Origin: Lactobacillus sp.
GTDB lineage: Bacteria > Bacillota > Bacilli > Lactobacillales > Lactobacillaceae
Direction of reading: 5' to 3'
DNA length: 38,067 nt
NCBI GenBank assembly: GCA_022484695.1
Contig: JAKVKU010000020.1
Location: 1 to 38,067, forward strand
Positions within the stretch are counted from its first letter, which is position 1. Every line of letters begins with the position of its first letter. This document shows positions 21,427 to 31,783 of the stretch, piece by piece. The translations under genes were made by a program, and so were the position numbers. The notes under the pieces were generated by a model that was not told the DNA's origin, ran no database searches, and saw only the letters and a program-made list of their open reading frames with translations.

Positions 21427-21828
21427 ATGTTCACTATCATTCGCCGGATAGGTGCCATTACCCGCTTAATTGAAATCGATTCAAATCAGCATTTTAAACC
21501 TTTGAAATTAAATAATGACCTATTTATCTATATTATCCGGGCTGTAGAACAGCCGGGTATGTTTTTGGCCCAACTGGCCGACGCCGTGCAAATTGACCGG
21601 ACCACGAGCTTTCGCACCGTTAAGGGGCTGGTCAATCGGGGTTATTTGACCTTAAAAAATGATCCGGATAACTTGAAAATCAAGCGGGTCTACCCCACTG
21701 AAAAAGCCCAACAGATTTATCCAGAACTCCACGCTTACGAAGTTGAGAAATCCCAGCACTTATTAGCAAAGCTTTCAAAAACCGAACAAGCGACCTTAGC
21801 GCAACTCTTGGACAAACTCCAGGTTTAG
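21427..21828 (+). CDS. MarR-family regulator of the adjacent LysE exporter
   Basis: 133 residues with a winged helix: FLAQLADAVQIDRTTSFRTV is the recognition helix-turn-helix and KGLVNRGYLTLKNDPDNLKI is the wing. It is a dimeric DNA-binding protein released by a small ligand in most family members. ATG at 21427 follows GGGAGG. It is divergent from the exporter gene with two TTGYATTTRCAA palindromes between them, so autoregulation plus control of the exporter is the likely circuit. The inducer is unknown. Confidence 0.88.
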   Translation: MFTIIRRIGAITRLIEIDSNQHFKPLKLNNDLFIYIIRAVEQPGMFLAQLADAVQIDRTTSFRTVKGLVNRGYLTLKNDPDNLKIKRVYPTEKAQQIYPELHAYEVEKSQHLLAKLSKTEQATLAQLLDKLQV

Positions 21829-21830
21829 GG

Positions 21831-21862
21831 TAAAAAAATAAGACTGTTATTCACAGCCTTAT
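21831..21862 (-). terminator. Terminator between convergent MarR and OhrR-like genes
   Basis: A stem ATAAGaCTGT / ACAGcCTTAT with one internal mismatch and a five-base loop, followed by seven T on the - strand. It ends the leftward whiA-ohrR transcript. Confidence 0.72.
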
Positions 21863-21875
21863 ACTAAGTTCGCGT

Positions 21876-22328
21876 TTAAAATACCTTCGCATCTTCAGAA
21901 ACTTCATTCAAACGATTCTGTAAACTCTCAACGTCATTTTTAATTTTAAGGTAGCTATCTTCTGACAAGCCAATGGCCTCCACACAAGAACCCACGTGGG
22001 CATATACTTGTTCTTTCATGTCCTGAGCCTTGGCGGTCAAAGAGACCTCCAAACGTCGCTCGTCAACTTTAGAACGTTTACGGCTGACCCAATCGTCTTT
22101 TTCCAAACGTTTTAAAAGTGGCGTCAATGTGCCACTATCTAGGCCCACCTTTTGGCCTAACGCTTTAACAGAGGTACTCCCCTGCTCCCAAAGCACCAAT
22201 AACACAATATATTGGGAATACGTTAGATGGAAAGGTTCCAGCGCTTTGGCATAAAAATGATTGAATACCTTATGGGCTTGATAAATTGAAAAACATAGCT
22301 GTTGATCCAATAAAATTGGTTTGACCAT
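21876..22328 (-). CDS. ohrR: OhrR-like organic peroxide-sensing MarR repressor
   Basis: 150 residues that follow the OhrR pattern closely: QQLCFSIYQAHKVFNHFY carries the peroxide-sensing Cys at 12 (Cys15 in Bacillus), then LTYSQYIVLLVLWEQG, LDSGTLTPLLKRLEKDDWV and RKRSKVDERRLEVSLT for the winged helix. A second Cys lies near residue 104, so a two-Cys sensing mode is possible. Oxidation of the Cys would release DNA. It starts 26 bases after whiA and is probably cotranscribed. No ohr peroxidase gene is in the window. Confidence 0.85.
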   Translation of the reverse strand: MVKPILLDQQLCFSIYQAHKVFNHFYAKALEPFHLTYSQYIVLLVLWEQGSTSVKALGQKVGLDSGTLTPLLKRLEKDDWVSRKRSKVDERRLEVSLTAKAQDMKEQVYAHVGSCVEAIGLSEDSYLKIKNDVESLQNRLNEVSEDAKVF

Positions 22329-22354
22329 GACATAACCTTCTTTCTTATTAGCAC

Positions 22355-23299
22355 TCAGGCTAAGGTTTGGCGCTTTTGTTCGGCAAGTTGTGTGAGTTTT
22401 CTAAGGCGATGGTTGATGCCTGATTTAGAAATCGGGCCACTGGGCACGATTTCTGCCAGCTCCTTCAAAGACATTTCTGGATTATCAAAGCGGAGCTGGG
22501 CAATTTCCCGTAATTTCGGGGGAATATTGTCAAAGCCCACCTCATCTTTTAAATATTGGATATTCTCCAGTTGCCGGGTGGCGGCATCGATGGTTTTATT
22601 TAAGTTAGCCGTCTCACAATTCACTAAGCGATTCACGGAGTTGCGCATATCCCGCACGATCCGAACATCTTCAAAGGACAGCATGGCCTTGGTAGCCCCT
22701 ACAACTTGTAAGAAGTCGGAAATCTTTTCAGCTTCTTTAATATAGGCAATATAGCCATTGCGTCTCACAGTGGATTTAGCATGCAGACCAAAATGGTTCA
22801 TCATTTTCACAATGTGGGCATTGTGATCTTCATGCATGGAATAAATCTCTAAATGATAGCGGCTTTTCTCCGGACTGTTCACAGAACCCCCGGCTAAAAA
22901 TGCGCCTCTCAAATAAGAACGCATCCGCTGTTCTGAGCTTAATATTTTCTCAGGGACAGCGGTGTTGATCATCCAACTGCCTTCTGAAATAATACTTAGA
23001 TCCTTTAAAATACGTTCACTTTGCTGCAGCAAACGCACCAAATATAAATTGTTCTTTTTAAGTTTCATTTTGCGTTGAACGGATAAACTAGCTTCAACTT
23101 GATAGAGTTGCTTGATCAAGGAATACATGCGCCGGGCAATCGCTGGATTTTCCGTTTGAACCACTAATAAAAAGTGGTGGTCCACCAAATCCAAGGAGCC
23201 ATTCATTCGAATCAACGCCGCTAATTCAGCGCGCGCATGTTCCGGATGAACTTCTAAACTAGTCAACTCTTTTTTTACTTGGCTGGCGTATGAGGCCAT
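22355..23299 (-). CDS. whiA: WhiA, LAGLIDADG-like DNA-binding protein
   Basis: 314 residues. The N-terminal [15 protein letters not shown] and the [20 protein letters not shown] motif belong to the degenerate homing-endonuclease-like domain; the C-terminal helix-turn-helix is [20 protein letters not shown]. In Gram-positive bacteria WhiA links growth with cell division and chromosome segregation. It is the third gene of the conserved rapZ-yvcK-whiA operon, four bases after yvcK. Length and ends are normal. Confidence 0.97.
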   Translation of the reverse strand: MASYASQVKKELTSLEVHPEHARAELAALIRMNGSLDLVDHHFLLVVQTENPAIARRMYSLIKQLYQVEASLSVQRKMKLKKNNLYLVRLLQQSERILKDLSIISEGSWMINTAVPEKILSSEQRMRSYLRGAFLAGGSVNSPEKSRYHLEIYSMHEDHNAHIVKMMNHFGLHAKSTVRRNGYIAYIKEAEKISDFLQVVGATKAMLSFEDVRIVRDMRNSVNRLVNCETANLNKTIDAATRQLENIQYLKDEVGFDNIPPKLREIAQLRFDNPEMSLKELAEIVPSGPISKSGINHRLRKLTQLAEQKRQTLA

Positions 23300-23303
23300 T
23301 TTA

Positions 23304-24332
23304 TCACCTTCTCTTACGTGTACCCTTTTGTAGCGCTAAGTTAATAATTTCTGCGGCAACTTTATCGCCATTATGAAATACCCCATGGTCATGTAAATCC
23401 AAGAAGTTATCAGAAATCACGTTGCAACCTAACGCCCGTAAACCTGCAAAATCAGGTTTCACTTGGTACAAATATTCATCATATTTTTGATGATCTAAAT
23501 AGTCATCTGGTACTTTTTGGGTATTCACTAACACCGTATTGACGAAATTACCACCTAAGTGTTGATCTAATACCCGGACATGATCGGCATCCGTGAAGTG
23601 TTCAGTTTCACCTAACTGGGTCATGATATTACAGTTATAGATGACTTCCGCTTTGGTTGTCCGCACGGCTTCCCCAAGATTTCCAATCATCAAATTGGGC
23701 AAGATGCTGGTGAATAACGACCCAGGTCCTAACACCACCACATCAGCTTCTTGAATAGCTTGAATCACCGGTGCCACCGCTTCAGGGGTTTTATTTTGAT
23801 CATCGGTATTGGTGATCCAAACCCGCTTCACCCGCTTACCCGCATGGGTGATCTCGGTTTCACCAGAAATCTGACTGCCATCAGTGAATTCCGCGTTTAG
23901 GGTCAAGGGTTCATTTGACGCCGGGAAAACATGACCGTCAACTTTCATCATTTTCGATAACTTCTGTACCGCATCGAAAATATTGTCTTCCATTTCAGAT
24001 AATGCCGCGATAATCAAATTGCCAATGGCATGACCAGCGAAAAAGGAATCATTGCCATTGAACCGATACTGAAAGACATTTAAAAAATCGGCGGGCATAT
24101 CAGATAAAGCCACCAACACATTGCGAATATCACCTGGTGGCACCACGTTGATATAGTTGCGAATGGCGCCAGAAGAACCGCCATCATCGGCCACCGTTAC
24201 GATTGCCGTAATGGCGGCATTTTTATCTCTAAGACTATTCAAAATGACCGGTAAACCGGTCCCCCCACCAATGACCACGATTTTAGGACGGCGGCCCTTG
24301 ATGACGCGAATAATCTTGTTGCCATAACTCAT
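23304..24332 (-). CDS. yvcK: YvcK/CofD-like protein, gluconeogenic growth and cell shape factor
   Basis: 342 residues. The N-terminal [18 protein letters not shown] is the Rossmann-like UDP-sugar site of the YvcK family, followed by [22 protein letters not shown] and the [11 protein letters not shown] motif. In Bacillus YvcK binds UDP-GlcNAc, is phosphorylated by PrkC and supports morphology on gluconeogenic carbon. It is not a true CofD transferase although it shares the fold. ATG at 24332 overlaps the rapZ stop by four bases. Confidence 0.95.
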   Translation of the reverse strand: MSYGNKIIRVIKGRRPKIVVIGGGTGLPVILNSLRDKNAAITAIVTVADDGGSSGAIRNYINVVPPGDIRNVLVALSDMPADFLNVFQYRFNGNDSFFAGHAIGNLIIAALSEMEDNIFDAVQKLSKMMKVDGHVFPASNEPLTLNAEFTDGSQISGETEITHAGKRVKRVWITNTDDQNKTPEAVAPVIQAIQEADVVVLGPGSLFTSILPNLMIGNLGEAVRTTKAEVIYNCNIMTQLGETEHFTDADHVRVLDQHLGGNFVNTVLVNTQKVPDDYLDHQKYDEYLYQVKPDFAGLRALGCNVISDNFLDLHDHGVFHNGDKVAAEIINLALQKGTRKRR

Positions 24333-25219
24333 GAGCGGTTCACCGTTTCCTTTCGTTTATCCAAATCGCGATGGGTCACATCAACTGGATAATCTTGCTT
24401 CAAATCATCTGCCAGCCGTTGGGCAATGGCCACTGAACGGTGTTGTCCGCCAGTGCAACCAATGGCAATGGTCATGCTGGTCTTGCCTTCTTTTTCATAA
24501 CCGGGCATGATCAATTGCATCAATCCCAGAAAACGAGAATAAAATTCTTCGGTGGTTGGCTGTTTCATCACATAATCATAAACTGGCTTGTCTAACCCGG
24601 TTTTGTTCCGATAGGCCGGCACATAGTAAGGATTAGGTAAAAAGCGCACATCCATGACAATATCTGCGTCAATGGGTACCCCATATTTAAAGCCAAAGGA
24701 CATGACTTCAATATGAAATACCGGGTTGTCGTTGGCGGAGAAGTTATCAAAAATCTCTTCGCGCAATTCTCGCGGCGATAAATTAGAGGTGTCAATAACT
24801 AACTGGGCTCTGGACTTCATTTCTGCCAGCAATTCCCGTTCTTTTTCAATCCCATCCATCAAACGGCCTTCCATGGCCAAAGGATGTGAGCGTCTCGTTT
24901 CTTTATACCGGGATACTAGTTCTTCATTAGATGCATCCAAGAAAAGGATTTTCGTGGATACAAAATTTGAATTGTCTAAATTAGATAACATACTGATAAT
25001 TTCATCGTAAAACGCCCGGGATCTTAAATCGATGACTAAGGCAATCTTAGTGATCTTCCCTGATTCCTTGAGCATTTCCCAAAATTTTGGTAACAGGCTT
25101 GGCGGCATATTGTCCACACAAAAATAACCCAAGTCTTCAAAGCTCTGCATGGCAACAGTTTTACCTGCCCCACTCATGCCTGTAATAATGACCAAACTCA
25201 ACATCTCTGGCTTGCTCAT
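24329..25219 (-). CDS. rapZ: RapZ/YvcJ nucleotide-binding protein
   Basis: 296 residues. The Walker A GMSGAGKT near residue 14 and [11 protein letters not shown] belong to the N-terminal nucleotide-binding domain; the C-terminal domain has [16 protein letters not shown], the conserved GCTGG-x-HRSV site. In Bacillus YvcJ hydrolyses GTP and influences competence; in E. coli RapZ adapts RNase E to an sRNA, which is unlikely to apply here. It is the first gene of the operon with yvcK and whiA. ATG at 25219 is read from the promoter near 25273. Confidence 0.95.
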   Translation of the reverse strand: MSKPEMLSLVIITGMSGAGKTVAMQSFEDLGYFCVDNMPPSLLPKFWEMLKESGKITKIALVIDLRSRAFYDEIISMLSNLDNSNFVSTKILFLDASNEELVSRYKETRRSHPLAMEGRLMDGIEKERELLAEMKSRAQLVIDTSNLSPRELREEIFDNFSANDNPVFHIEVMSFGFKYGVPIDADIVMDVRFLPNPYYVPAYRNKTGLDKPVYDYVMKQPTTEEFYSRFLGLMQLIMPGYEKEGKTSMTIAIGCTGGQHRSVAIAQRLADDLKQDYPVDVTHRDLDKRKETVNRS

Positions 25220-25272
25220 AATCCGCCCCCGTTCAAAGTTAAATTGTCTACGTTTAATTTGATACTCAGTTA

Positions 25273-25281
25273 ATTATAACA
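25273..25281 (-). promoter_or_regulatory. Promoter of the rapZ-yvcK-whiA operon
   Basis: On the - strand TGTTATAAT, a perfect -10 with extended TG; the -35 is unclear. It lies about 55 bases before the rapZ start codon and downstream of the DUF308 terminator. Confidence 0.65.
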
Positions 25282-25325
25282 CACCCGGGTTGTCATGAAT
25301 ACCAGTGCGCTAACCCGGCAAATTC

Positions 25326-25360
25326 TATAAAAATAGAGTTGTCCAAAAAGCGACAACTCT
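25326..25360 (-). terminator. Terminator of the DUF308 gene
   Basis: A perfect nine-base-pair stem (AGAGTTGTC / GACAACTCT) with an eight-base loop and a T5 run on the - strand, ten bases after the stop codon. Confidence 0.88.
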
Positions 25361-25370
25361 TGGGATACAA

Positions 25371-25910
25371 TTAAGATCGCCGGGCAATGGCCACGATCAC
25401 GTTGTTGATACCAATAATCATGAAGAACCAGCTGATCAAAAAGATCATGGTGAAGGCTGCGTACATTGGCCGTAAAAGCATCAGCACACCCACGATCAAG
25501 GCTAAAACATCAAAAACAATGGCTAAAATGAACCAGATATTGCCAAAGTGCCGTAGGTGGGCACTGGTCACTAAGCCAACGGCAGCATCAATAATAAACC
25601 AAATCGCAAACAGATAAGAGATGGTTAAGCCACCCAAACCAGCATTAAACAAAAAGATCAGGCCAATGACGATATCCAAAATGCCGGAAAACACCAAGGA
25701 CCAGCTGGCTGGCATGATACTTTTGAATTTTGTATAACTACTCAAACTAACAATGCCCCGCATAATGGCAATTAATGCGGCAAAGACCACTAAACTACCT
25801 AATGCAACTGCTGGTTTTCTGAAGAAGTAAATGGCTAAGACAATGAACAAGACCCCACTTAAAAATTCGCCCCAATCAAAACCCCGTTGAAAATTATCTC
25901 GATTAAACAA
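25371..25910 (-). CDS. DUF308/HdeD-family membrane protein
   Basis: About 179 residues with six predicted membrane helices (FLSGVLFIVLAIYFF, VALGSLVVFAALIAI and so on), the pattern of the HdeD/DUF308 family. HdeD is tied to acid resistance in E. coli; the role in lactobacilli is not established. I place the start at a TTG at 25910, ten bases after AAGGAG (25921-25926). The frame is open to 25967, but that start lies inside the uvrA terminator hairpin and has no ribosome site. It probably has its own promoter or depends on readthrough from uvrA. Confidence 0.75.
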   Translation of the reverse strand: MFNRDNFQRGFDWGEFLSGVLFIVLAIYFFRKPAVALGSLVVFAALIAIMRGIVSLSSYTKFKSIMPASWSLVFSGILDIVIGLIFLFNAGLGGLTISYLFAIWFIIDAAVGLVTSAHLRHFGNIWFILAIVFDVLALIVGVLMLLRPMYAAFTMIFLISWFFMIIGINNVIVAIARRS

Positions 25911-25947
25911 TAACGACACACTCCTTTTAGACAATATAAAAAACAAT

Positions 25948-25984
25948 AAAAAAATGCCACAACTCAATCATAGAAGTTGTGGCA
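25948..25984 (-). terminator. uvrBA terminator
   Basis: Arms TGCCACAACT / AGTTGTGGCA with a ten-base loop and seven T on the - strand. It separates uvrA from the DUF308 gene. Confidence 0.88.
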
Positions 25985-26006
25985 GTGAATTGCAAAATTA
26001 AGCTGT

Positions 26007-28856
26007 TTATTTAGCCGTGGTAACTTGATAATGACCCTTTTCTAATACTGGCTTCAGGTACTGGCCGGTATAGCTTTTGGTCACTTTAGCAATGTGTTCT
26101 GGTGTACCGGTGGCCACAACTTGGCCGCCCCGATCGCCGCCTTCAGGTCCCAGATCGATCAAATAATCGGCATCCTTGATAACATCTAAATTATGTTCAA
26201 TTACCAAAACCGTATTACCCTCGTCTACTAATTGATTCAAAACATTTAATAAACGTTTGATATCATCTGTATGCAAACCCGTCGTTGGTTCATCTAGAAT
26301 ATAGAAATTATTACCTGTGGACGTCTTGTGCAATTCGGCAGCTAACTTCATCCGTTGGGCTTCCCCACCAGATAAGGTGGTGGCGGATTGGCCCAAGGTG
26401 ATATAACCCAGACCCACGCTGACGATAGTTTCTAACTTCCGGCGAATTTTAGGAATGGCTTCAAAGAACTTCAAAGCTTCATCCACGGTCATATCCAACA
26501 CATCGGAAATGTTTTTGCCTTTATAAGTGACTTCCAAAGTTTCAGAGTTATACCGCTTGCCATGGCAAACTTCACAAGGGACATAGACATCTGGCAAGAA
26601 GTTCATTTCGATCTTCATGATGCCATCCCCTTTACAGTTTTCACAGCGGCCGCCCTTCACATTAAATGAGAACCGGCCCTTGGCGTAGCCTCTGGTCTTA
26701 GCTTCATTGGTCTGGGCAAACAAATCCCGGATGTTATCAAATACCCCGGTGTAAGTTGCTGGATTACTGCGGGGGGTCCGGCCAATGGGACTCTGGTCAA
26801 TACTGACCAACTTATCAATATTTTGATAGCCATAAATACGTTTGTATTTCCCCGGCTTATCGGAATTATTGTTTAATTTTTGGGCCAACGCCTTTTTCAA
26901 AATCATATTGACTAAGGTTGATTTCCCGGACCCAGAAACGCCAGTGACCGCAATGAATTCACCCAACGGAAAATCCACACTGATGGCCTTCAGGTTGTTT
27001 TCGGCTGCGCCGGTGACCCGAATTTTTTTGCCATTACCTTTGCGGCGTTTTTCTGGAATTGGAATATATTTCTTGCCAGCTAAATACTGACCGGTCAAGG
27101 ACTTCGGATTTTTAGCCACTTCACTAGGGGTGCCGGCCGCCATGATATGGCCCCCCTTATCCCCAGCCCCGGGGCCTACATCGATCAAGTAATCGGCAGC
27201 CCGCATGGTATCTTCATCATGTTCCACCACGATCAAAGTATTGCCCAGATCCCGCATTTTCTTTAAGGAACTGATCAAACGGTCATTGTCCCGCTGGTGT
27301 AAGCCAATGGAAGGTTCATCTAAGATATACAATACCCCAGATAAATTAGACCCAATTTGGGTGGCCAAACGAATTCGTTGGGCTTCCCCACCGGATAAGG
27401 TGCCCGCTGAACGGGATAGGGTCAAATAGTCTAAACCCACATTATTCAAGAAGGTCAAACGATCCCGAACTTCTTTTAAAATAGGTTTGGCAATGACGGC
27501 GGATTGTTCGGAAAAATCTAGATTTTGAAAGAACGGTAAAGCATTTTTAATGGATAAATTAGAAACTTCGGCGATATCTTCACCGCCAACCTTGACGGAT
27601 AAAGCTTGGCGATTCAAGCGTTTGCCGTGACAAGTTTGACAGGTTAATTCCCGCATATAAGTCCGCATGACTTCCCGGGTGAAATCGCTATTGGTTTCAT
27701 GATAACGGCGATCCACATTGGGAACCACCCCTTCAAAAGGCGCGTCCACATCCCGCACGTTCCCAAAATCACTTTGATAATGGAAATGGAATGTTTTGCC
27801 ATTAGACCCATATAACACAACTTGCTGTTGCTTTTTCGTTAAATCCTTAAAGGGCTTGTCCATGGGGATCTTGAATTGCTCGCAAGCCTGCTCTAACATG
27901 CTGGGATAGTATTGGGAACTGATGGGATTCCAAGGGGCCAGGGCGCCTTGGGCCAAGGTTTTATCCGTGTCAGGCACCACCAAGTCCATATCAACTTCAA
28001 GTTTCATCCCCAGCCCATCACAATCGGGACAAGCACCAAAGGGCGCGTTAAACGAAAACAGACGGGGTTCTAATACCCCAACTGTAAACCCACAGATTGG
28101 GCAGGCGTAGTGTTCGGAAAAAATCAAAGGCTCCCCACCGATCACGTCAATATTGGCGTAGCCATCACTCAACCGCAAAGCCGACTCCAAAGAATCAAAC
28201 AGCCGGGAACGAATGCCATCTTTGATCACCAAACGGTCAATGACAATATCAATATCATGCTTTAAGTTTTTATCCAACTCAAAGTCTTCACTGACATCAT
28301 GAACTTCCCCATCCACGCGGACCCGGACATAACCTTCTTTTTGGATACGAGCGAATTCTTTTTTGTGTTGGCCCTTCTTTTGCCGCACCACCGGTGACAG
28401 AATTTGAATCCGGGTCTTTTCCGGCAGGGTCAAAGTCTTATTCACCATTTGATCCACTGATTGACTGGTGATGGGCGTTCCGTCATTAGGACAAATTGGT
28501 TCCCCAACTCGGGCCCACAGCAGGCGTAAATAATCATTAATTTCCGTCACGGTCCCCACTGTTGAACGGGGATTTTTAGAGGTGGTCTTTTGATCAATCG
28601 AGATAGCCGGGCTGAGTCCTTCAATGGAGTCCACATCTGGTTTATCCATTTGCCCTAAAAATTGCCGGGCATAAGATGACAAGCTTTCCACATAACGGCG
28701 CTGACCTTCCGCATAAAGGGTATCAAAGGCCAATGAACTTTTGCCAGAGCCGGACAAGCCGGTAACCACCACTAATTTATCCCGGGGGATGGTCACATTG
28801 ATATTTTTTAAGTTATGGGCCCGGGCACCGCGAATTACAATTTTATCGTTTGCCAT
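26007..28856 (-). CDS. uvrA: UvrA, nucleotide excision repair damage sensor
   Basis: 949 residues, the normal size. It has two ABC ATPase units: Walker [10 protein letters not shown] near residue 33 and GVSGSGKST near 640; signatures [12 protein letters not shown] and [12 protein letters not shown]; Walker [12 protein letters not shown] and [11 protein letters not shown]. Zinc-finger Cys pairs are CPICG with CPDC, and CENCKGDG with CEVCHGKR. UvrA dimers find distorted DNA and load UvrB. The gene starts three bases after the uvrB stop and is cotranscribed with it. It ends at a strong terminator. Confidence 0.98.
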   Translation of the reverse strand: MANDKIVIRGARAHNLKNINVTIPRDKLVVVTGLSGSGKSSLAFDTLYAEGQRRYVESLSSYARQFLGQMDKPDVDSIEGLSPAISIDQKTTSKNPRSTVGTVTEINDYLRLLWARVGEPICPNDGTPITSQSVDQMVNKTLTLPEKTRIQILSPVVRQKKGQHKKEFARIQKEGYVRVRVDGEVHDVSEDFELDKNLKHDIDIVIDRLVIKDGIRSRLFDSLESALRLSDGYANIDVIGGEPLIFSEHYACPICGFTVGVLEPRLFSFNAPFGACPDCDGLGMKLEVDMDLVVPDTDKTLAQGALAPWNPISSQYYPSMLEQACEQFKIPMDKPFKDLTKKQQQVVLYGSNGKTFHFHYQSDFGNVRDVDAPFEGVVPNVDRRYHETNSDFTREVMRTYMRELTCQTCHGKRLNRQALSVKVGGEDIAEVSNLSIKNALPFFQNLDFSEQSAVIAKPILKEVRDRLTFLNNVGLDYLTLSRSAGTLSGGEAQRIRLATQIGSNLSGVLYILDEPSIGLHQRDNDRLISSLKKMRDLGNTLIVVEHDEDTMRAADYLIDVGPGAGDKGGHIMAAGTPSEVAKNPKSLTGQYLAGKKYIPIPEKRRKGNGKKIRVTGAAENNLKAISVDFPLGEFIAVTGVSGSGKSTLVNMILKKALAQKLNNNSDKPGKYKRIYGYQNIDKLVSIDQSPIGRTPRSNPATYTGVFDNIRDLFAQTNEAKTRGYAKGRFSFNVKGGRCENCKGDGIMKIEMNFLPDVYVPCEVCHGKRYNSETLEVTYKGKNISDVLDMTVDEALKFFEAIPKIRRKLETIVSVGLGYITLGQSATTLSGGEAQRMKLAAELHKTSTGNNFYILDEPTTGLHTDDIKRLLNVLNQLVDEGNTVLVIEHNLDVIKDADYLIDLGPEGGDRGGQVVATGTPEHIAKVTKSYTGQYLKPVLEKGHYQVTTAK

Positions 28857-28859
28857 AAA

Positions 28860-30863
28860 TTACTCCACTTCTGCTTTTAAGTCTAAAATCGTATCCCGCA
28901 AGGTGGCAGCTTGCTCGAAATCTAGTTTCTTGGCAGCGGTCTCCATTTGTTCGGTCATACGTTTGATTAATTCTTTCTTTTCCTTCTTCGTCATGTTCTC
29001 AAAGTCTAAATCTTCAGCGACTTTGTTTTCTTCTTCATGATCCACGGATTTGACCAATGAAATGGCATCCCGAATCGGCTTCACAATCGTCGTTGGGGTC
29101 ACATGATGTTTTTCATTAAAAGCTTCTTGCACATCCCGGCGATGTTGGGTCTTATCAATGGCCACACGCATGGAATCGGTGATGCGATCCGCATACATGA
29201 TCACTTGACCATTTTGATTTCTAGAAGCCCGGCCAATAATCTGGATCAAAGAACGTTCTGCTCTTAAGAAGCCTTCTTTATCCGCATCTAAAATCGCAAT
29301 TAAAGAGACCTCTGGGACATCTATGCCCTCTCGCAGTAAGTTGATCCCCACCAAGACGTCAAACTTGCCTAAGCGCAAATCTCGAATGATTTGGGTCCGT
29401 TCCAAGGTCTTGATGTCGCTATGCAAGTACTTGACCCGAATTCCCAACTCCTTCAAGTAATCCGTTAAATCCTCCGCCATTTTCTTCGTCAGTGTGGTGA
29501 CAAAAACTCGCTCATGACGTTCCACCCGTTTATTGATTTCTCCAACGAGATCATCAATTTGACCCATGATCGGCCGGACTTCGATCTTAGGATCCAATAA
29601 ACCAGTTGGCCGAATAATTTGTTGGACCACATGATTCGTCCGGTCTAATTCATAAGGCCCTGGGGTTGCTGATACATAGAGAATTTGATGAACGTGCTCT
29701 TCAAACTCCGCTAACGTTAACGGCCGATTATCCAAGGCGCTGGGGAGTCTAAAACCGTAATCCACTAACATTTGTTTCCGGGCCCGATCCCCGTTGTACA
29801 TCCCCCGGATTTGGGGCATGGTCACATGGGATTCATCAATCATAATGTTAAAGTCATCTGGGAAGAAGTCTAATAACGTATAAGGGGGTTCACCTTCAGC
29901 CCGGCCTTCCATATGTCGAGAATAATTTTCGATACCGGAGGTGTAGCCCATTTCTTGCATCATTTCAATATCGTAAGTAGTTCGTTGTTGGAGCCGTTGA
30001 GCTTCTAGCAGCTTGCCTTCATCATTTAATTCCTTTAAACGCGTTTTAAGTTCTGCTTGAATACGCACGATGGCCGCATCCATTTGTTCGTCATTGGTCA
30101 TAAAGTGGGTGGCTGGGAAAATTGAAACTTGTTCTCTTTCCCCAATCACTTCACCGGTTAAGGCATCCACTTCCACAATACGGTCAATCTCGTCACCAAA
30201 AAATTCTACTCGAAAAGCGTGGTCGTTTCTAGACGCCGGGAAGATTTCCACCACGTCGCCCCGAACTCTAAACCGGCCCCGTTGAAAGTCAATATCATTG
30301 CGGTCAAATTGCAGGTTGACCAATTGCCGCAATAACTTGTTGCGGTCCATGGTCATCCCCGTCCGCAGAGATAAAACTGAGGCCCGGTATTCATTCGGAT
30401 CCCCTAACCCGAAGATACAAGATACTGAAGCCACCACAATAACGTCGTTACGTTCCAGTAACGCACTGGTGGCCGCATGGCGCAGTTGGTCGATTTCATC
30501 ATTGATACTGGAGTCTTTTTCAATATAGGTATCACTAGACGGCACGTAGGCTTCGGGTTGGTAATAATCGTAATAGCTGACGAAATATTCCACCGCGTTT
30601 TTAGGGAAGAATTCCTTAAACTCGCCATAGAGTTGTCCCGCTAGGGTTTTATTATGGGAAATAATTAAAGTGGGTTTATTTAAATTTGCAATAATGTTGG
30701 CCATGGTAAAGGTTTTCCCTGTCCCAGTAGCCCCTTCAAGAATTTGTTCTTTGACCCCAGTTTTAAAACCAGTGGTCAATTTATCAATCGCTTGGCCCTG
30801 ATCCCCTGCTGGGGCATAGTTGGACACAAGTTCGAATTTTCGATCTGTTTGTCGTTCAATCAT
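28860..30863 (-). CDS. uvrB: UvrB, nucleotide excision repair helicase
   Basis: 667 residues. Walker A is [10 protein letters not shown] near residue 40; the beta-hairpin region [20 protein letters not shown] follows; helicase motif II is MIDESHVT, motif [21 protein letters not shown] and motif [11 protein letters not shown]. The C-terminal UVR domain ([20 protein letters not shown]) binds UvrA and UvrC. It verifies damage and positions UvrC. ATG at 30863 follows GGAGG. The promoter is at 30935-30962; no clear LexA box (CGAAC-N4-GTTCG) is present. Confidence 0.98.
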   Translation of the reverse strand: MIERQTDRKFELVSNYAPAGDQGQAIDKLTTGFKTGVKEQILEGATGTGKTFTMANIIANLNKPTLIISHNKTLAGQLYGEFKEFFPKNAVEYFVSYYDYYQPEAYVPSSDTYIEKDSSINDEIDQLRHAATSALLERNDVIVVASVSCIFGLGDPNEYRASVLSLRTGMTMDRNKLLRQLVNLQFDRNDIDFQRGRFRVRGDVVEIFPASRNDHAFRVEFFGDEIDRIVEVDALTGEVIGEREQVSIFPATHFMTNDEQMDAAIVRIQAELKTRLKELNDEGKLLEAQRLQQRTTYDIEMMQEMGYTSGIENYSRHMEGRAEGEPPYTLLDFFPDDFNIMIDESHVTMPQIRGMYNGDRARKQMLVDYGFRLPSALDNRPLTLAEFEEHVHQILYVSATPGPYELDRTNHVVQQIIRPTGLLDPKIEVRPIMGQIDDLVGEINKRVERHERVFVTTLTKKMAEDLTDYLKELGIRVKYLHSDIKTLERTQIIRDLRLGKFDVLVGINLLREGIDVPEVSLIAILDADKEGFLRAERSLIQIIGRASRNQNGQVIMYADRITDSMRVAIDKTQHRRDVQEAFNEKHHVTPTTIVKPIRDAISLVKSVDHEEENKVAEDLDFENMTKKEKKELIKRMTEQMETAAKKLDFEQAATLRDTILDLKAEVE

Positions 30864-30934
30864 CTTTTAACCTCCAAGTAAAACCAAACAAAAAAAGTTA
30901 CACTTGTTAAACTTAGAAACAATTGCAACTTTAT

Positions 30935-30962
30935 ATTGTAACATAATGACGCTATCTGCCAA
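30935..30962 (-). promoter_or_regulatory. uvrBA promoter
   Basis: On the - strand TTGGCA (30962-30957), a 16-base spacer and TACAAT (30940-30935) with an extended TG. The -35 abuts the stop codon of the HD-domain gene. Confidence 0.6.
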
Positions 30963-30963
30963 A

Positions 30964-31617
30964 TTATTTTGTTTGTTTATTTTTATTTGCTGCTAATATT
31001 TCCCGGGTAATCTGAGTCAACAACACCCGATCACTAAAATCTTCATTTAACAACTCCGGCAACATTTCCTTAATAAAGTACCGGGTAGAAGCTAACTCAT
31101 CAAATTGAATGATCGTGGACAAACTTTCTCTGAAGATTTCCGTATAAACATGTTCCGGATTGCCCTTTTGAATTTCACCAAAGGATTCATATAATAAATC
31201 AATTTTATCAGCCACGGATAAAATCTTACCCTCCAGCGTATCGTCTTTACCTTCAGATAGGCGCCGCCGGTAGCGGGCTTGTAAATGTTCTGGAATTTCA
31301 TTTTGAATAAAATTATCGGTCATATGCGCTTCAACTTGAGCCAAACGTTGCCGCAAATCTGAAGTGGCATATTTAACTGGTGTTTTAATGTCCCCGATAA
31401 AGCGTTCCGTATAATCATGGTTGAGGGCTTTTTCGTAAACCATTTGCCAATTGACCTTATGTCCAGCATCTTCTTCAATATCAGCTAGCAATTGGGCAAT
31501 TTCAGTCACTCTAAAGGAATGTGCAGCCACCGAATGTTCCTGGTACTTAAAAAAGCCTGGTGCCCGCTTCAACATTTCCAAATCATTTAATCCTTGAATA
31601 AATTGATGCATCCCCAT
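30964..31617 (-). CDS. HD-domain phosphohydrolase, YfbR-like 5'-nucleotidase
   Basis: 217 residues. Metal ligands expected of the HD fold are seen as H in VAAHSFRVTE near residue 32, HD in ALNHDYTERFIGD near 68, and D in VADKIDLLYE near 138. The spacing and the NHDYTE motif resemble YfbR-type deoxynucleoside 5'-monophosphatases. A housecleaning or nucleotide salvage role is inferred. ATG at 31617 follows GGGGTGG by six bases; an ATG two codons on is an alternative. It has its own promoter (31685-31712) and lies between pgm and uvrB. Confidence 0.8.
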   Translation of the reverse strand: MGMHQFIQGLNDLEMLKRAPGFFKYQEHSVAAHSFRVTEIAQLLADIEEDAGHKVNWQMVYEKALNHDYTERFIGDIKTPVKYATSDLRQRLAQVEAHMTDNFIQNEIPEHLQARYRRRLSEGKDDTLEGKILSVADKIDLLYESFGEIQKGNPEHVYTEIFRESLSTIIQFDELASTRYFIKEMLPELLNEDFSDRVLLTQITREILAANKNKQTK

Positions 31618-31684
31618 GCATGACCACCCCTTCGAATTAATTCACAGTGTCTTCAATAAGCGACATATATTTAAATTGCCTTCA

Positions 31685-31712
31685 ATCGTAACATAATCTC
31701 ACGAAATTTCAA
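31685..31712 (-). promoter_or_regulatory. Promoter of the HD-domain gene
   Basis: On the - strand TTGAAA (31712-31707), a 16-base spacer and TACGAT (31690-31685) with an extended TG, the same style as the uvrB promoter. Confidence 0.5.
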
Positions 31713-31725
31713 AGTTTCATGTGGC

Positions 31726-31772
31726 CAAAAAACCTGCGTCCCAGACCCTTGAGTCCGGCGACGCAGGTTTTA
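31726..31772 (-). terminator. pgm terminator
   Basis: 12-base-pair arms AAAACCTGCGTC / GACGCAGGTTTT with an inner CCAGACCC/GAGTCCGG partial pairing, then a T run on the - strand. Confidence 0.88.
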
Positions 31773-31783
31773 TCATTAGTTAA

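Noticed and set aside
30864-30963. LexA (SOS) box upstream of uvrB
   Set aside because: No CGAAC-N4-GTTCG or close variant was found in the promoter region.
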